Notes: generated by a model from the sequence alone, not told the origin. Shown: positions 33,341 through 42,414, counted from the stretch's first letter. The stretch: DNA of 64,000 bases from GCA-002050365 sp038235165 (GCA_038235165.1 JBBSUG010000019.1:22675-86674), one strand, 5' to 3'. Translations and numbers: made by a program.

Positions 33341-35062
33341 ATGAAAAAGTTATTAATTTCATTTACGCTGTTGATTTTACTCAGCCAAAATGCCGTTTTC
33401 GCGCAGACGAAAGTTAATAGGTTGAGCGATGTTCGAGTTGAAAAAACTTTGAAATCAATGACTTTGCGCGAGAAAATCGGGCAGATGATCGTCATGCCTT
33501 TGAACGCGGAATTTGGGAATGTCGAAAGCGCGAAATTTAAGGAAATGCGACGGCAGATTGTGGATTTGCACGTCGGTGGATTTACGCTGTTTCGCGGCGA
33601 AGCCAATTCGATTGCGATTTTGACGAACGAAGCACAGAAACTCGCTAAAATTCCGCTGACGTTTTCCGCCGATTACGAACGCGGACTGCGGATGCAGCTG
33701 CGAACCGGCACGCCGTTCACGACGAATATGGGCGTGGCGGCGGCGGGCGACGTGCAGGCGGCGTATAATCAGGGCAAAATCATCTGCCGCGAAATGCGTG
33801 CCATCGGCGCGAACTGGCTGTTTGCGCCCGTCGCTGATGTCAATAATAATCCCGATAATCCGGTGATAAATATCAGAAGTTTCGGGGCTGATCCGCGACG
33901 GGTCGGCGAATTCGTGGCGGCGGAAACGCGCGGCGTGCGCGACGCGAATTGTCTGGCGACGCTCAAACATTTTCCCGGTCACGGCAACACGGCGACCGAT
34001 TCGCACATCGGTCTTTCGACGATTTCGGGTGATCGCGCCGAACTCGATTCGACCGAAATCGTGCCGTTCAAACGGACGATTGACAGCGGCGTTGATTCGA
34101 TTATGACCGCGCATCTGGCGGTTCCGAACGTCACGGGCGACAATTTGCCCTCGACTCTGAATCCGAAAATTTTGAACGATATTCTGCGAAAAGATTTGAA
34201 ATTTAACGGCATTATCACGACCGATTCGATGGAAATGGGCGCGATCACCAAAGCGTATCCGAACGGCGCGAGTGCGGTGTCGGCGATCAAAGCGGGCGTT
34301 GATGTCGTGCTGTTTCCGCCCGACGTTGACGCGGCGTTCGCGGCGATTGAAACGGCGGTCAAAAACGGCGAAATTACCGAAGAAAGATTGAACGAATCGG
34401 TCAGAAGAATTTTGAGCGCGAAATATAAAATCGGACTTTTTCAAAACCGTTTCGTTGACCCGACCGCTGCGACGCGTGAAGTCGAAAAGCCCGAAAACAT
34501 CGCTGAAGCAATGCGCGTCGCCGAAAAATCAATCACGCTTTTACGAAACGAAAACGGTTTTCTGCCGCTCAGAAAAAACGATTTGAGCAAAACTTTATTC
34601 GTCATCATCGCGGCGGACGACGACGCAGTTGAAGGCGCGACGCTGACGACGGAAATTCAAAAAAGAAACGCGAACGCGAAAATTACCAAACTCGATTTTC
34701 GCTCGAACGCTGACGATTACGCGAAAGTTTTAGCCGACGCGAAAAATTACGATCAAATAATTCTCGCGCCGTTCGTCAAACGCGCCGCCGCCAAAGGCAC
34801 GGTCGCGCTGCCCGAAAATCAAGCCGATTTTGTCCAAAAAATGATCGCGTTAAAAGGGGAAAAAGCCGCCGTCATCGCGTTCGGCAATCCGTATATGATT
34901 CGGCAATTTCCCGAAGCGAAAACGTATTTCGTAACTTACGCCATCGAAGAAATCGCGCAAACAGCGGCAGTCCTCACGATGTTCGGCGAAGTTCCGTTCG
35001 CGGGAAAATTGCCGATTAATATCCCGAATCTATTTCAAATCGGTGATGGAATTGTTAAATAA
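33341..35062 (+). CDS. Secreted GH3 beta-N-acetylhexosaminidase-type enzyme (NagZ-like), copy 2
   Basis: The start ATG 33341 begins a signal peptide (FTLLILLSQNAVFAQ); an upstream in-frame extension from 33278 runs through the repeat and is rejected. The 573-residue enzyme parallels copy 1 with identical motif positions: KHFPGHGNTATDSH from Lys209, dyad Asp220/His222 and nucleophile Asp295 in ITTDSMEMGAI. The copies have diverged in the C-terminal domain, so they may differ in linkage or chain length. Its end overlaps the next gene start. Confidence 0.92.
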   Translation: MKKLLISFTLLILLSQNAVFAQTKVNRLSDVRVEKTLKSMTLREKIGQMIVMPLNAEFGNVESAKFKEMRRQIVDLHVGGFTLFRGEANSIAILTNEAQKLAKIPLTFSADYERGLRMQLRTGTPFTTNMGVAAAGDVQAAYNQGKIICREMRAIGANWLFAPVADVNNNPDNPVINIRSFGADPRRVGEFVAAETRGVRDANCLATLKHFPGHGNTATDSHIGLSTISGDRAELDSTEIVPFKRTIDSGVDSIMTAHLAVPNVTGDNLPSTLNPKILNDILRKDLKFNGIITTDSMEMGAITKAYPNGASAVSAIKAGVDVVLFPPDVDAAFAAIETAVKNGEITEERLNESVRRILSAKYKIGLFQNRFVDPTAATREVEKPENIAEAMRVAEKSITLLRNENGFLPLRKNDLSKTLFVIIAADDDAVEGATLTTEIQKRNANAKITKLDFRSNADDYAKVLADAKNYDQIILAPFVKRAAAKGTVALPENQADFVQKMIALKGEKAAVIAFGNPYMIRQFPEAKTYFVTYAIEEIAQTAAVLTMFGEVPFAGKLPINIPNLFQIGDGIVK

Positions 35063-37241
35063 CGTGGAAATCCAAAATCCAAAATCTAAAATCCAAAATC
35101 GGAAAGTCAGAATCGGCATTGATGTCGGCGGCACGTTTACCGATGTCGTCGTCATTGATAATGCTTCGCGCGAGGTGATTTCGCAGTTGAAAGTTCCGAC
35201 GACGCACAACGCAAAAGAAGGCGTGGCGTTGGGAATTATCAACGCGATTGAGCGGGTTTTGAATGAACTGAAAATTTCGCCCGACGACGTGATTTTTATC
35301 GCGCATTCGACGACGCAGGCGACAAATGCGCTGCTCGAAGGCGATGTCGCGCAAGTCGGCGTAATCGGTTTGGGTTCGAGTCTGGAAGGTTTGAAGGCGA
35401 AAATTGATACGAAAATTCCGCCGATTGAACTTGCGCCGAATCGGTTTTTATCGCCGCAGCACGAATATGTTTCGAGCGCGAATTTCACGGAAAAAGCTAT
35501 TGGCGAAATTATTGAAAATTTTCGTAAAAAAGGCGCGGAAGTTATCGCCGTGTCTGAAGCATTTGGCGTTGACCACATTCAAAACGAAGAGAAAATTGCG
35601 AATATGGCGCGGGCAAAAGGTTTGCTGGCGACGAGCGGACACGAAGTTTCGACGCTTTACGGTTTGCGGACGCGAACGCGGACGGCGGTTTTGAACGGCG
35701 CGATTTTGCCGAAAATGATTCACACGGCGACGATGACCGACGAATGTGTGCGTCGCGCCGGAATTACTGCGCCGCTGATGATTATGCGTTCGGACGGCGG
35801 CGTGATGTCGGTCGAAGAAGTGCATCGGCGACCGATTATGACGATGCTTTCGGGTCCGGCGGCGGGCATCGCGGGCGCGTTGATGTATGAGAAAATTTCC
35901 GACGGAATTTTCATCGAAGTCGGCGGCACATCGGCGGATATTTCCGTCATCCGCGACGGCGCACCGCAGACGAAAGCGGCTCGTGTCGGCGGTCATCGAA
36001 CGTATTTGAATACTTTGGATGTGCGGACATTGGCGATTGCCGGCGGTTCGATGATTCGGGAAAAAAACGGCGCGATTGTTGATGTCGGTTCGCGTTCGGC
36101 GCACATCGCGGGCTTGCATTACGCGAGTTTCCAATCGCCGGAAATCTTTGCGAACGCTAAACTTATCCATTTGCGTCCGACGACGCACGACACCGACGAT
36201 TACACGGCGATTGAATGCGCGAACGGCGAAAAATACTCGCTAACGCCGACGTGCGCGGCGAATCTTTTGGGCATTATTCCCGACGACGCTTTTGCGAAGG
36301 GCAACGCTGAATCGGCGCGATTGGCTTTCAAACCGCTAGCGGAAAAAATCAATTTATCGGTCGAAGATGCGGCGCGAAAAGTTCTGGAAATTTCGTGTAA
36401 AAAAGTCGAAAAACAGATCGAAGAATTGATCGTCGAATACAATCTCGACCGTCAAACCGTCGAATTAATCGGCGGCGGCGGCGGCGCGGCTTCGTTGATT
36501 CCGTTCACCGGAACGCTGATGAATCTGCCCGCGAGACTGGCGAAAAAAGCCGAAGTTATTTCGACAATCGGTGTGGCGTTGGCGATGGTGCGCGACACGA
36601 TTGAACGCAATATCGCCAATCCGACCGCCGAACAAATTTTGCAAGTGCGCCGCGAAGCGTCCGAAGCGGTCGTCAAAATCGGCGCGGTGCCGGAATCGGT
36701 CGAAGTGCAGATCGAAGTTGATACTCGAAGAAGCATCGTCCGCGCGACGGCGTTCGGCACGACGGAATTGAAAAAAAACGACGAATCGGCGAACGTCGGC
36801 GGTATCGAAAACGCGGAAATCGCGGCGGCGCGGTCGCTGAAAACCGACGCGGCGAACATTTTTCTAACGACGGAAACCAGCGGATTTTACGTTTTCACGC
36901 AGGAAATTGCGACGAAAAGTTTTTTCGGGATATTTACAAATAAACGGCTCGCCGTGCGCGTTTTAGACAAAACAGGCGTGGTTCGTCTTCAGCGAAGCAA
37001 CGCCGAAGTTCATCCGTCAACCGTCGAAAACACTGCTCGCGAACTCGAAACGATTATCAATAAATTAACTGATTTCGGCGATGCCGGACGCGCTTTGCCC
37101 GACATTCATCTGCTCGTCGGGCAGAGAATCGTCAATCTTTCGGGACTCGCCGAACTCGATCAGGTCATCGTCCTGGCGCAAACGGAATTGGAAAATTTAA
37201 CGGCGGACGAGCAACTCGTGATTATCGCTTCGCCGAAATAA
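35046..37241 (+). CDS. Hydantoinase/oxoprolinase (HyuA) family protein
   Basis: The 731-residue protein carries the actin-like nucleotide motif VRIGIDVGGTFTDVVVID near residue 20 and FIAHSTTQATNALLEG, then LSGPAAGIAGALM and FIEVGGTSADISV, all HyuA/5-oxoprolinase alpha features. Family members use ATP to open cyclic amides; the partner HyuB is absent here. ATG 35046 overlaps the GH3 stop; GTG 35064 is an alternative start. The first residues are encoded by a CCAAAATC-type tandem repeat. In this cluster the substrate may be an amide of an amino sugar or peptide (inference). Confidence 0.85.
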   Translation: MELLNNVEIQNPKSKIQNRKVRIGIDVGGTFTDVVVIDNASREVISQLKVPTTHNAKEGVALGIINAIERVLNELKISPDDVIFIAHSTTQATNALLEGDVAQVGVIGLGSSLEGLKAKIDTKIPPIELAPNRFLSPQHEYVSSANFTEKAIGEIIENFRKKGAEVIAVSEAFGVDHIQNEEKIANMARAKGLLATSGHEVSTLYGLRTRTRTAVLNGAILPKMIHTATMTDECVRRAGITAPLMIMRSDGGVMSVEEVHRRPIMTMLSGPAAGIAGALMYEKISDGIFIEVGGTSADISVIRDGAPQTKAARVGGHRTYLNTLDVRTLAIAGGSMIREKNGAIVDVGSRSAHIAGLHYASFQSPEIFANAKLIHLRPTTHDTDDYTAIECANGEKYSLTPTCAANLLGIIPDDAFAKGNAESARLAFKPLAEKINLSVEDAARKVLEISCKKVEKQIEELIVEYNLDRQTVELIGGGGGAASLIPFTGTLMNLPARLAKKAEVISTIGVALAMVRDTIERNIANPTAEQILQVRREASEAVVKIGAVPESVEVQIEVDTRRSIVRATAFGTTELKKNDESANVGGIENAEIAAARSLKTDAANIFLTTETSGFYVFTQEIATKSFFGIFTNKRLAVRVLDKTGVVRLQRSNAEVHPSTVENTARELETIINKLTDFGDAGRALPDIHLLVGQRIVNLSGLAELDQVIVLAQTELENLTADEQLVIIASPK

Positions 37242-37254
37242 AATTGGGAAGAAA

Positions 37255-37388
37255 AATTAACCGCAGATGAACGCGGATAAACGCAGATAAGACAAATTGA
37301 TAGAAACACTTTCGTGAATTTTCGTGTTCGTTCGTGGCTAAAATTTGATTCAAAAATCCGCGTTTATCTGCGTTCATCTGCGGTTAAT
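37255..37388. repeat. Intergenic hairpin repeat, copy R4
   Basis: The arms ATTAACCGCAGATGAACGCG and CGTTCATCTGCGGTTAAT are inverted copies. The inner TTCGTGTTCGTTCGTGGCTA has the same orientation as in R1. It lies between the HyuA-like gene and the FAD oxidoreductase gene. Confidence 0.85.
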
Positions 37389-37408
37389 AAATTTCTTGAA
37401 AGCCGAAA

Positions 37409-39025
37409 ATGGAATTGAGAGAATTACAAACTGAATTACTAATCGTCGGCGGCGGAATCGGCGGCTGCGCGGCGGCACTGGCGGCGTGTGAAAACGGCGT
37501 GAATGTAATTTTGACTGAAGAATCGGATTGGATCGGGGGACAATTTACATCGCAGGCTACACCGCCGGACGAACACGGCTGGATCGAGGAATTTGGCTGC
37601 ACTCGAAGTTATCGAAAATTCAGAAACGACGTGCGCGATGATTATCGAAACAATTTTCCGCTGACGAACGAGGCGAAAAACAATCCGGTTTTGAATCCCG
37701 GCGATGGTTGGGTTTCGCCGTTGTGCGCCGAACCGAAAGTTTTTCTGCGCGTCATCGAATCTTATTTGAAACCGTTCGTCGAGCGCGGAAATCTGCAAAT
37801 TTTGTGCGAACATTTTCCCGTCGCCGCCGAAAATTCGGGCGATGAAATCGAGAGCGTAACTCTGGAAAATCTGCGCGACAAATCGAAGGTAAAAATCACC
37901 GCGAAATATTTTATTGACGCGACCGAACTCGGCGAATTACTGCCGCTGACCGACACCGAATTCGTCACCGGTTCGGAATCAAAAAGCGAAACGAATGAGC
38001 CGAACGCCAAGGAAAACGCTGATTCGAACAATTCGCAGGCGTTTTCGATGTGTTACGCGATGAGTTTTCACGCGGACGAAAATCACACGATTGCGCGACC
38101 GGAAAATTACGATTTCTGGCGCGATTTCGTGCCGCGAATTACGCCGCTTTGGAGCGGAAAACTGTTGGGTTTGATCGGCTTAAGTCCGCGAAATTTGGAG
38201 CCGGTTCATTATAATTTTCAGCCGAACGACGAACCGAATACGGCGTTTGCCGGACTCTGGACTTATCGCCGAATTTTGCACACGAAAAATTTTATCGCGG
38301 GCGCGTATGACAGCGACATTACGCTCGTTAATTATCCGCAGATTGATTACCTTTTGGGAGATTTGGCGAACGCCGCGAGTTACGATGCGAAGCGCGAAAT
38401 AATTGATGAAGCAAAGAGGCAAAGTTTGTCGTTTTTGTATTATTTGCAGACCGAATTAGGCTTCAAAGGTTTGAAAATTCGTCCCGATGTCGTCGGCACG
38501 AACGACGGTTTGGCGAAGATGCCGTATGTGCGCGAATCGCGCCGCATCAAAGCCGAATTTACGATTACCGAACAGCAAATTCGCGCCGCGCACACCGATC
38601 AAATTTACGCGGAAAGTTTCGCCGATTCGGTCGGCATCGGCTTTTATCGGATTGATCTGCATCCGACTTTTGGCGGCGATAATTACGTTGATGTCGAGGC
38701 TCTGCCGTTTCAAATTCCGCTCGGCGCACTAATTCCAAAGCGTGTCGAAAATCTGCTGGCGGCGTGCAAAAACATCGGCACGACGCACATCACGAACGGC
38801 TGTTATCGTCTGCATCCTATTGAATGGAATATCGGCGCAGCGGCGGGAAATCTGGTAAATTATTGTTTGCGAAACGATTTATCGCCGCGCCAAGTGCGAA
38901 ATAATTCGCAATTTTTGCGCGATTTTCAACGCGAATTAGTCGAGAAAGGTTTTGAACTCGAATGGCGCGAAAATTTGAATTTGGAGGACGGAGATCCGCA
39001 TCGTTTTGCGATGGAAAAGAAATGA
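37409..39025 (+). CDS. FAD-dependent oxidoreductase (PF12831-like)
   Basis: This 538-residue protein opens with a Rossmann FAD motif LLIVGGGIGGCAAALAACEN at about residues 11-30, then WIGGQFTSQ. A second conserved block ATELGELLPLTDTEFVTGSE lies near 170. The C-terminal part has CKNIGTTHITNGCYRLHPIE and GAAAGNLVNYC, as in FAD-dependent enzymes common in sugar-catabolic clusters of Acidobacteriota and Planctomycetota. The reaction is not known. No signal peptide is seen, so it is cytosolic. The stop overlaps the next start by four bases (ATGA). Confidence 0.85.
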   Translation: MELRELQTELLIVGGGIGGCAAALAACENGVNVILTEESDWIGGQFTSQATPPDEHGWIEEFGCTRSYRKFRNDVRDDYRNNFPLTNEAKNNPVLNPGDGWVSPLCAEPKVFLRVIESYLKPFVERGNLQILCEHFPVAAENSGDEIESVTLENLRDKSKVKITAKYFIDATELGELLPLTDTEFVTGSESKSETNEPNAKENADSNNSQAFSMCYAMSFHADENHTIARPENYDFWRDFVPRITPLWSGKLLGLIGLSPRNLEPVHYNFQPNDEPNTAFAGLWTYRRILHTKNFIAGAYDSDITLVNYPQIDYLLGDLANAASYDAKREIIDEAKRQSLSFLYYLQTELGFKGLKIRPDVVGTNDGLAKMPYVRESRRIKAEFTITEQQIRAAHTDQIYAESFADSVGIGFYRIDLHPTFGGDNYVDVEALPFQIPLGALIPKRVENLLAACKNIGTTHITNGCYRLHPIEWNIGAAAGNLVNYCLRNDLSPRQVRNNSQFLRDFQRELVEKGFELEWRENLNLEDGDPHRFAMEKK

Positions 39026-39324
39026 CGGCGACGGAAAAAGCGCGAAATATAATCGAAAAATTCGGCACGAATGACGTTTTCGTCATCGCCGAACGCGCTG
39101 ACGTGAAAATAATTTACGAAAGCTGGCATCCGTCAACCGTTGGCGAATTCGACAAACAGCGAAAAACAATCTGCGTCAACCGTCGCGCCGTCGCTGAAAA
39201 ACATTACGCCGAGCGCGAAATTATCGCGCACGAACTCGGACATTTTTTCGCGACGGCATTTGATTTTGACAGAAAACGGGAAGAAGATTTTGCGTGTCAA
39301 TTTGCTGACGAATTAACAAAATAA
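39022..39324 (+). CDS. ImmA/IrrE-family metallopeptidase (short)
   Basis: The 100-residue protein, started at ATG 39022, has the zinc-protease motif HELGHFF at about residues 72-78, preceded by a hydrophobic IIA. The flanking layout (KTICVNRRAVAEKHYAEREI and a late DFACQFADELTK) matches ImmA/IrrE proteins, which usually cleave a paired repressor or respond to stress. Here it has no helix-turn-helix partner next to it and is translationally coupled to an FAD oxidoreductase, an unusual place. Its target is unknown. Confidence 0.85.
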   Translation: MTATEKARNIIEKFGTNDVFVIAERADVKIIYESWHPSTVGEFDKQRKTICVNRRAVAEKHYAEREIIAHELGHFFATAFDFDRKREEDFACQFADELTK

Positions 39325-39326
39325 AA

Positions 39327-40298
39327 GTGGAAAAATCTAAAATCTATTTGGGCATTGACGGCGGGCAAAGCCACACCGAAGCGAGTATTGCCGATGAAAA
39401 CGGCGTTATTTTGGGGCGCGGATTCGGCGGCGCGTCAAATCACGCGGAAATTCCCGGCGGGCGCGAGCGTCTGGAAAATGCGATTAAAGATTCGGTCGGC
39501 GCGGCGTTAAAAAACGCCGCGTTGCCGTCAATTGACGAAACGATTTTTACCTCGGCGCATTGCGGGATGACGGGCGGCGCGATTTATAAAGACGAAATTA
39601 TCAGCGCGATTTTGAAAGCCGAAAAACTCGTCGTCGGACACGATGCGCCGACCGCACTGTTTGGCGCGACTGCCGGAAAACCCGGCATCGTCGTTATCGC
39701 CGGAACCGGTTCGGTCGTGTTTGGCATCAATGAAACGGGCGAATCAGCGCGAATCGGCGGACTCGGATATTTGTTTTCCGACGAAGGCAGCGGTTTTTGG
39801 CTTGCCGCGCAGATGGTTCGGCTGGCGATCAAAGAACAGGACGGTTTAATCGAGAAAAACGGAATTTTAGAAATGGTTTTGAACTTTTTCAAACGCGCCG
39901 AAATCCGCGAAGTAACCGATGATTTTTACAACGGGAAAATTTCGCGCGACGCGATTTCGAGTCTGGCGAAACGCGCTCACGAAACTGCCGCCGACGGCAA
40001 TCAGACGATTCGCGGACAGATAATTCACGGTGTTGAAGTGTTGACCGAAAGCGTCGAACGCGTAGCCGAAAAGCTGGACTTTCGATCAAAATTTCCCGTC
40101 GCCGGCATCGGCGGAATGTTTCGCGCCGAATTAACGAACGAATATTTCAAAGATTCGCTCGCCGAAAAAATCGCGCTCGCGGCATTCGTCAAACCGCGTT
40201 TCGGTCCGGCGATTGGTGCGTTGCTGTTGTCTTACGAACAAGCGAAAATTAAAATTACCGAAGATTTATTAAACAATTTGGAAAACATCTCAAACTAA
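39327..40298 (+). CDS. BadF/BcrA-type ATPase, N-acetylglucosamine kinase-like
   Basis: The 323-residue protein begins at GTG 39327, two bases after the preceding stop. It has an ASKHA phosphate-1 motif YLGIDGGQSHTEASIADENG (residues 7-26) and a phosphate-2-type VVIAGTGSVVFGI near 130. GGLGYLFSDEGSGFWLA follows, the pattern of human NAGK-type kinases. It likely phosphorylates GlcNAc or ManNAc at position 6. The next gene, NanE, would use the resulting ManNAc-6-phosphate, which supports the call. Confidence 0.88.
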   Translation: MEKSKIYLGIDGGQSHTEASIADENGVILGRGFGGASNHAEIPGGRERLENAIKDSVGAALKNAALPSIDETIFTSAHCGMTGGAIYKDEIISAILKAEKLVVGHDAPTALFGATAGKPGIVVIAGTGSVVFGINETGESARIGGLGYLFSDEGSGFWLAAQMVRLAIKEQDGLIEKNGILEMVLNFFKRAEIREVTDDFYNGKISRDAISSLAKRAHETAADGNQTIRGQIIHGVEVLTESVERVAEKLDFRSKFPVAGIGGMFRAELTNEYFKDSLAEKIALAAFVKPRFGPAIGALLLSYEQAKIKITEDLLNNLENISN

Positions 40299-40299
40299 A

Positions 40300-41004
40300 A
40301 TGAATACTATTTTTGAAAAAGGGCGTGGCGGATTGATCGTTTCGTGTCAGGCTCCCGCCGGTTCACCGCTCGCCAAACCCGAAATCATCGCGGCTTTTGC
40401 CGAAGTTGCCGAACAAAACGGCGCGGTCGGCGTACGGATTGACGCGCCCGAAAACATATCGGCGGTCAAATCGAAAATCAAAATTCCCGTTCTCGGTATT
40501 TACAAAATCGTCGGCGACCAGAGTGAAGTTTATATCACGCCGACGTTTAACGCGGCGCAGCAAGTCGCCGTTTCCGGCGCGGATATTATCGCTTTGGACG
40601 CGACTTTTCGCACACGTCCGAACGACGAAAAAATCGAAAAAATCGTCCGGCAGATTCGCAGTCAATTAAATCAGCCGATTGCCGCCGACATCGCCACGGT
40701 TGAAGAAGGATTAAAAGCCGCCGAAGAAATCGGTTTCGATGCGATAATCACAACGCTTTCGGGATATACTGAAAACACGAAACACATCGTCAAACCCGAT
40801 TTTGAACTAGTTGAAAGATTGGCGAAAAAACTTTCGATTCCAGTGATTTGCGAAGGTCGTCTGAGTTCGGCGGAAGATGTCAAGAGAGCTTTCGACTGCG
40901 GCGCGTTCGCCGTTGTCATCGGCAACGCAATCACTGGCGTTGATAATTTGGTCAGAAAATTTGCAGCCGCACTGCCCGCAAATAATAAAGCGTCGGTCAG
41001 ATAA
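40300..41004 (+). CDS. nanE: N-acylglucosamine-6-phosphate 2-epimerase (NanE)
   Basis: This 234-residue TIM barrel opens GGLIVSCQAPAGSPLAKPE, the NanE signature. It carries VGVRIDAPENI and GADIIALDATFRTRP near 95-109, and ADIATVEEGLKAAEEIGFD with the likely catalytic region at 130-150. CEGRLSSAEDVKRAFDCGA and AVVIGNAIT close the phosphate site. It converts ManNAc-6-phosphate to GlcNAc-6-phosphate. It sits one base after the kinase stop. No NagA or NagB is present nearby, so the deacetylation and deamination steps are encoded elsewhere or done by unknown genes here. Confidence 0.93.
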   Translation: MNTIFEKGRGGLIVSCQAPAGSPLAKPEIIAAFAEVAEQNGAVGVRIDAPENISAVKSKIKIPVLGIYKIVGDQSEVYITPTFNAAQQVAVSGADIIALDATFRTRPNDEKIEKIVRQIRSQLNQPIAADIATVEEGLKAAEEIGFDAIITTLSGYTENTKHIVKPDFELVERLAKKLSIPVICEGRLSSAEDVKRAFDCGAFAVVIGNAITGVDNLVRKFAAALPANNKASVR

Positions 41005-41038
41005 TTTTTTGTTTGCTATGACCGAATCGTATGTTTGA

Positions 41039-42079
41039 TTATTTCGCACGAGTTGTTGAATCCCGCACAAGAAGTTTTGCCGGAAGCATCAAGACAGCTT
41101 CATCCTGATAAGTTCTATTTTTCTCCGAATTAATAATTCGCAGCAACATTTGCATTGCACACTTGCCGATTTGGTATGTTTGCTGGGAAACCGTGGTTAG
41201 TTGAGGCGTGAAATTTGCCGCCCACTCGAAATCATCGAAACTTACTACGCTGACTTTTTTCGGGCAGGCAATATTTAATTCGGTCAATGATCTCATCAGC
41301 CCGAGCGTCATTTTGTTGTTGCAGGAAAAAATAGCCGTCGGCGGGTTTTTCAAGTTCATTAATTCGAGACCGCACTGGATGCCACTTTCGAGCGTAAAAT
41401 CACCGTGCCGGAAATATTCTTCACGAATCGGCAGATGCGCTTCCTGCATCGCCTGCCGATAACCCGCAACGCGGTCGGAGCCGGTTGACAGCAAAATGTT
41501 CCCGGCGATGATCGCAATGCGTTTATGACCGAGCGAAATCAAGTGGCGGGTCGCGTCATACGCCGCCTGCACATTATTGGTGATAACCGCTCTTTCCATA
41601 CAGCCCGGCGGCAGACGGTCAATAAAAACAATCGGGAAGCGGCGGCGGATCTGCCGGTCGTAAACGGCGGTCGAATCGGAAGATGCAAGCAGAACTCCGT
41701 CAACCCTCTGCGAAAAAAGCATACTCAGAAGATGCTGTTCCTGATCCGGGTTTTCATTTGAATTGCACAGCATCAACTGGTAGCCGTGAACACGGGCTTC
41801 GTCTTCTACGCCGCGCATCACCTCGGGATAATATTGATTGGTCACATCAGGAACGATCATGCCGATAACTTTCGTGTGACCGAGTTTAAGACTGCGGGCG
41901 ACCAGATCGGGATGGTAATCGAGCTTCGACATCGCATCTTTAACGCTCGCCGTTCGTTTCGGACTCACGCCGCTTTTTTCATTAATAACGGATGAAACGG
42001 TGGCAATCGAAACTCCGGCTAACCGCGCCACATCGTGCATCGTCGGTGATTTAGTCTTTTCTTTATGTGAGTCTGCCAA
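41039..42079 (-). CDS. LacI-family transcriptional regulator
   Basis: The 346-residue repressor has a LacI helix-turn-helix (residues 14-60, MHDVARLAGVSIATVSSVIN) with hinge region PDLVARSLKLG. A periplasmic-binding-protein-like ligand domain (65-340) follows. The recognition helix fits AAACGTTT-type operators, of which three lie in the 485-bp gap before the divergent gene at 42565. It ends convergently with nanE. It is expected to control the downstream glycan cluster in response to a sugar or sugar acid. Confidence 0.93.
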   Translation of the reverse strand: MADSHKEKTKSPTMHDVARLAGVSIATVSSVINEKSGVSPKRTASVKDAMSKLDYHPDLVARSLKLGHTKVIGMIVPDVTNQYYPEVMRGVEDEARVHGYQLMLCNSNENPDQEQHLLSMLFSQRVDGVLLASSDSTAVYDRQIRRRFPIVFIDRLPPGCMERAVITNNVQAAYDATRHLISLGHKRIAIIAGNILLSTGSDRVAGYRQAMQEAHLPIREEYFRHGDFTLESGIQCGLELMNLKNPPTAIFSCNNKMTLGLMRSLTELNIACPKKVSVVSFDDFEWAANFTPQLTTVSQQTYQIGKCAMQMLLRIINSEKNRTYQDEAVLMLPAKLLVRDSTTRAK

Positions 42080-42179
42080 GTAAATATTCCTCTCAACTTA
42101 ACCGTTAAACCAAACAAATTTACAAAACTTTGCTTTTCTCGGAGATATAAATTCGTTTTTCTGATTCGTCAGAAGAGAA

Positions 42180-42193
42180 TTTAAACGTTTCAG
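42180..42193. promoter_or_regulatory. LacI-type operator 1
   Basis: TTTAAACGTTTCAG is identical to site 2 at 42300-42313 and has the palindromic core AAACGTTT. Confidence 0.7.
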
Positions 42194-42255
42194 CTATAAA
42201 ATTCAAGAAAAAACTTCGATATTACAAATTTCGGAAAAAAAACTTGAAAAATCTG

Positions 42256-42284
42256 TTGACAAAACATCAAATTGAGTTTATAAA
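42256..42284 (+). promoter_or_regulatory. Sigma-70-type promoter of the glycan cluster
   Basis: A perfect -35 TTGACA (42256-42261), a 17-base spacer and a -10 TATAAA (42279-42284) read toward the gene at 42565. Operator 2 lies where transcription would start, so repressor binding would block it. Confidence 0.75.
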
Positions 42285-42299
42285 TCTTGTAATAAGTTT

Positions 42300-42313
42300 T
42301 TTAAACGTTTCAG
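42300..42313. promoter_or_regulatory. LacI-type operator 2
   Basis: TTTAAACGTTTCAG lies about 16 bases downstream of the -10 box, 120 bases from operator 1, a spacing suited to DNA looping. Confidence 0.72.
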
Positions 42314-42414
42314 ACTTTTATTCCAAAAGCAGACAAAATTTCAAAATTCAATAATTCAAAAGCAATAAAATCCTTTTATACTGCTTTTTCTTGAAAAAAT
42401 TGTCTGCCCAAAAC

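Noticed and set aside
33455..34444. Long antisense ORF (329 codons) opposite the second GH3 gene
   Set aside because: Its product is Arg/His-rich, typical of the antisense frame of a GC-rich gene; the plus strand encodes clear GH3 motifs.
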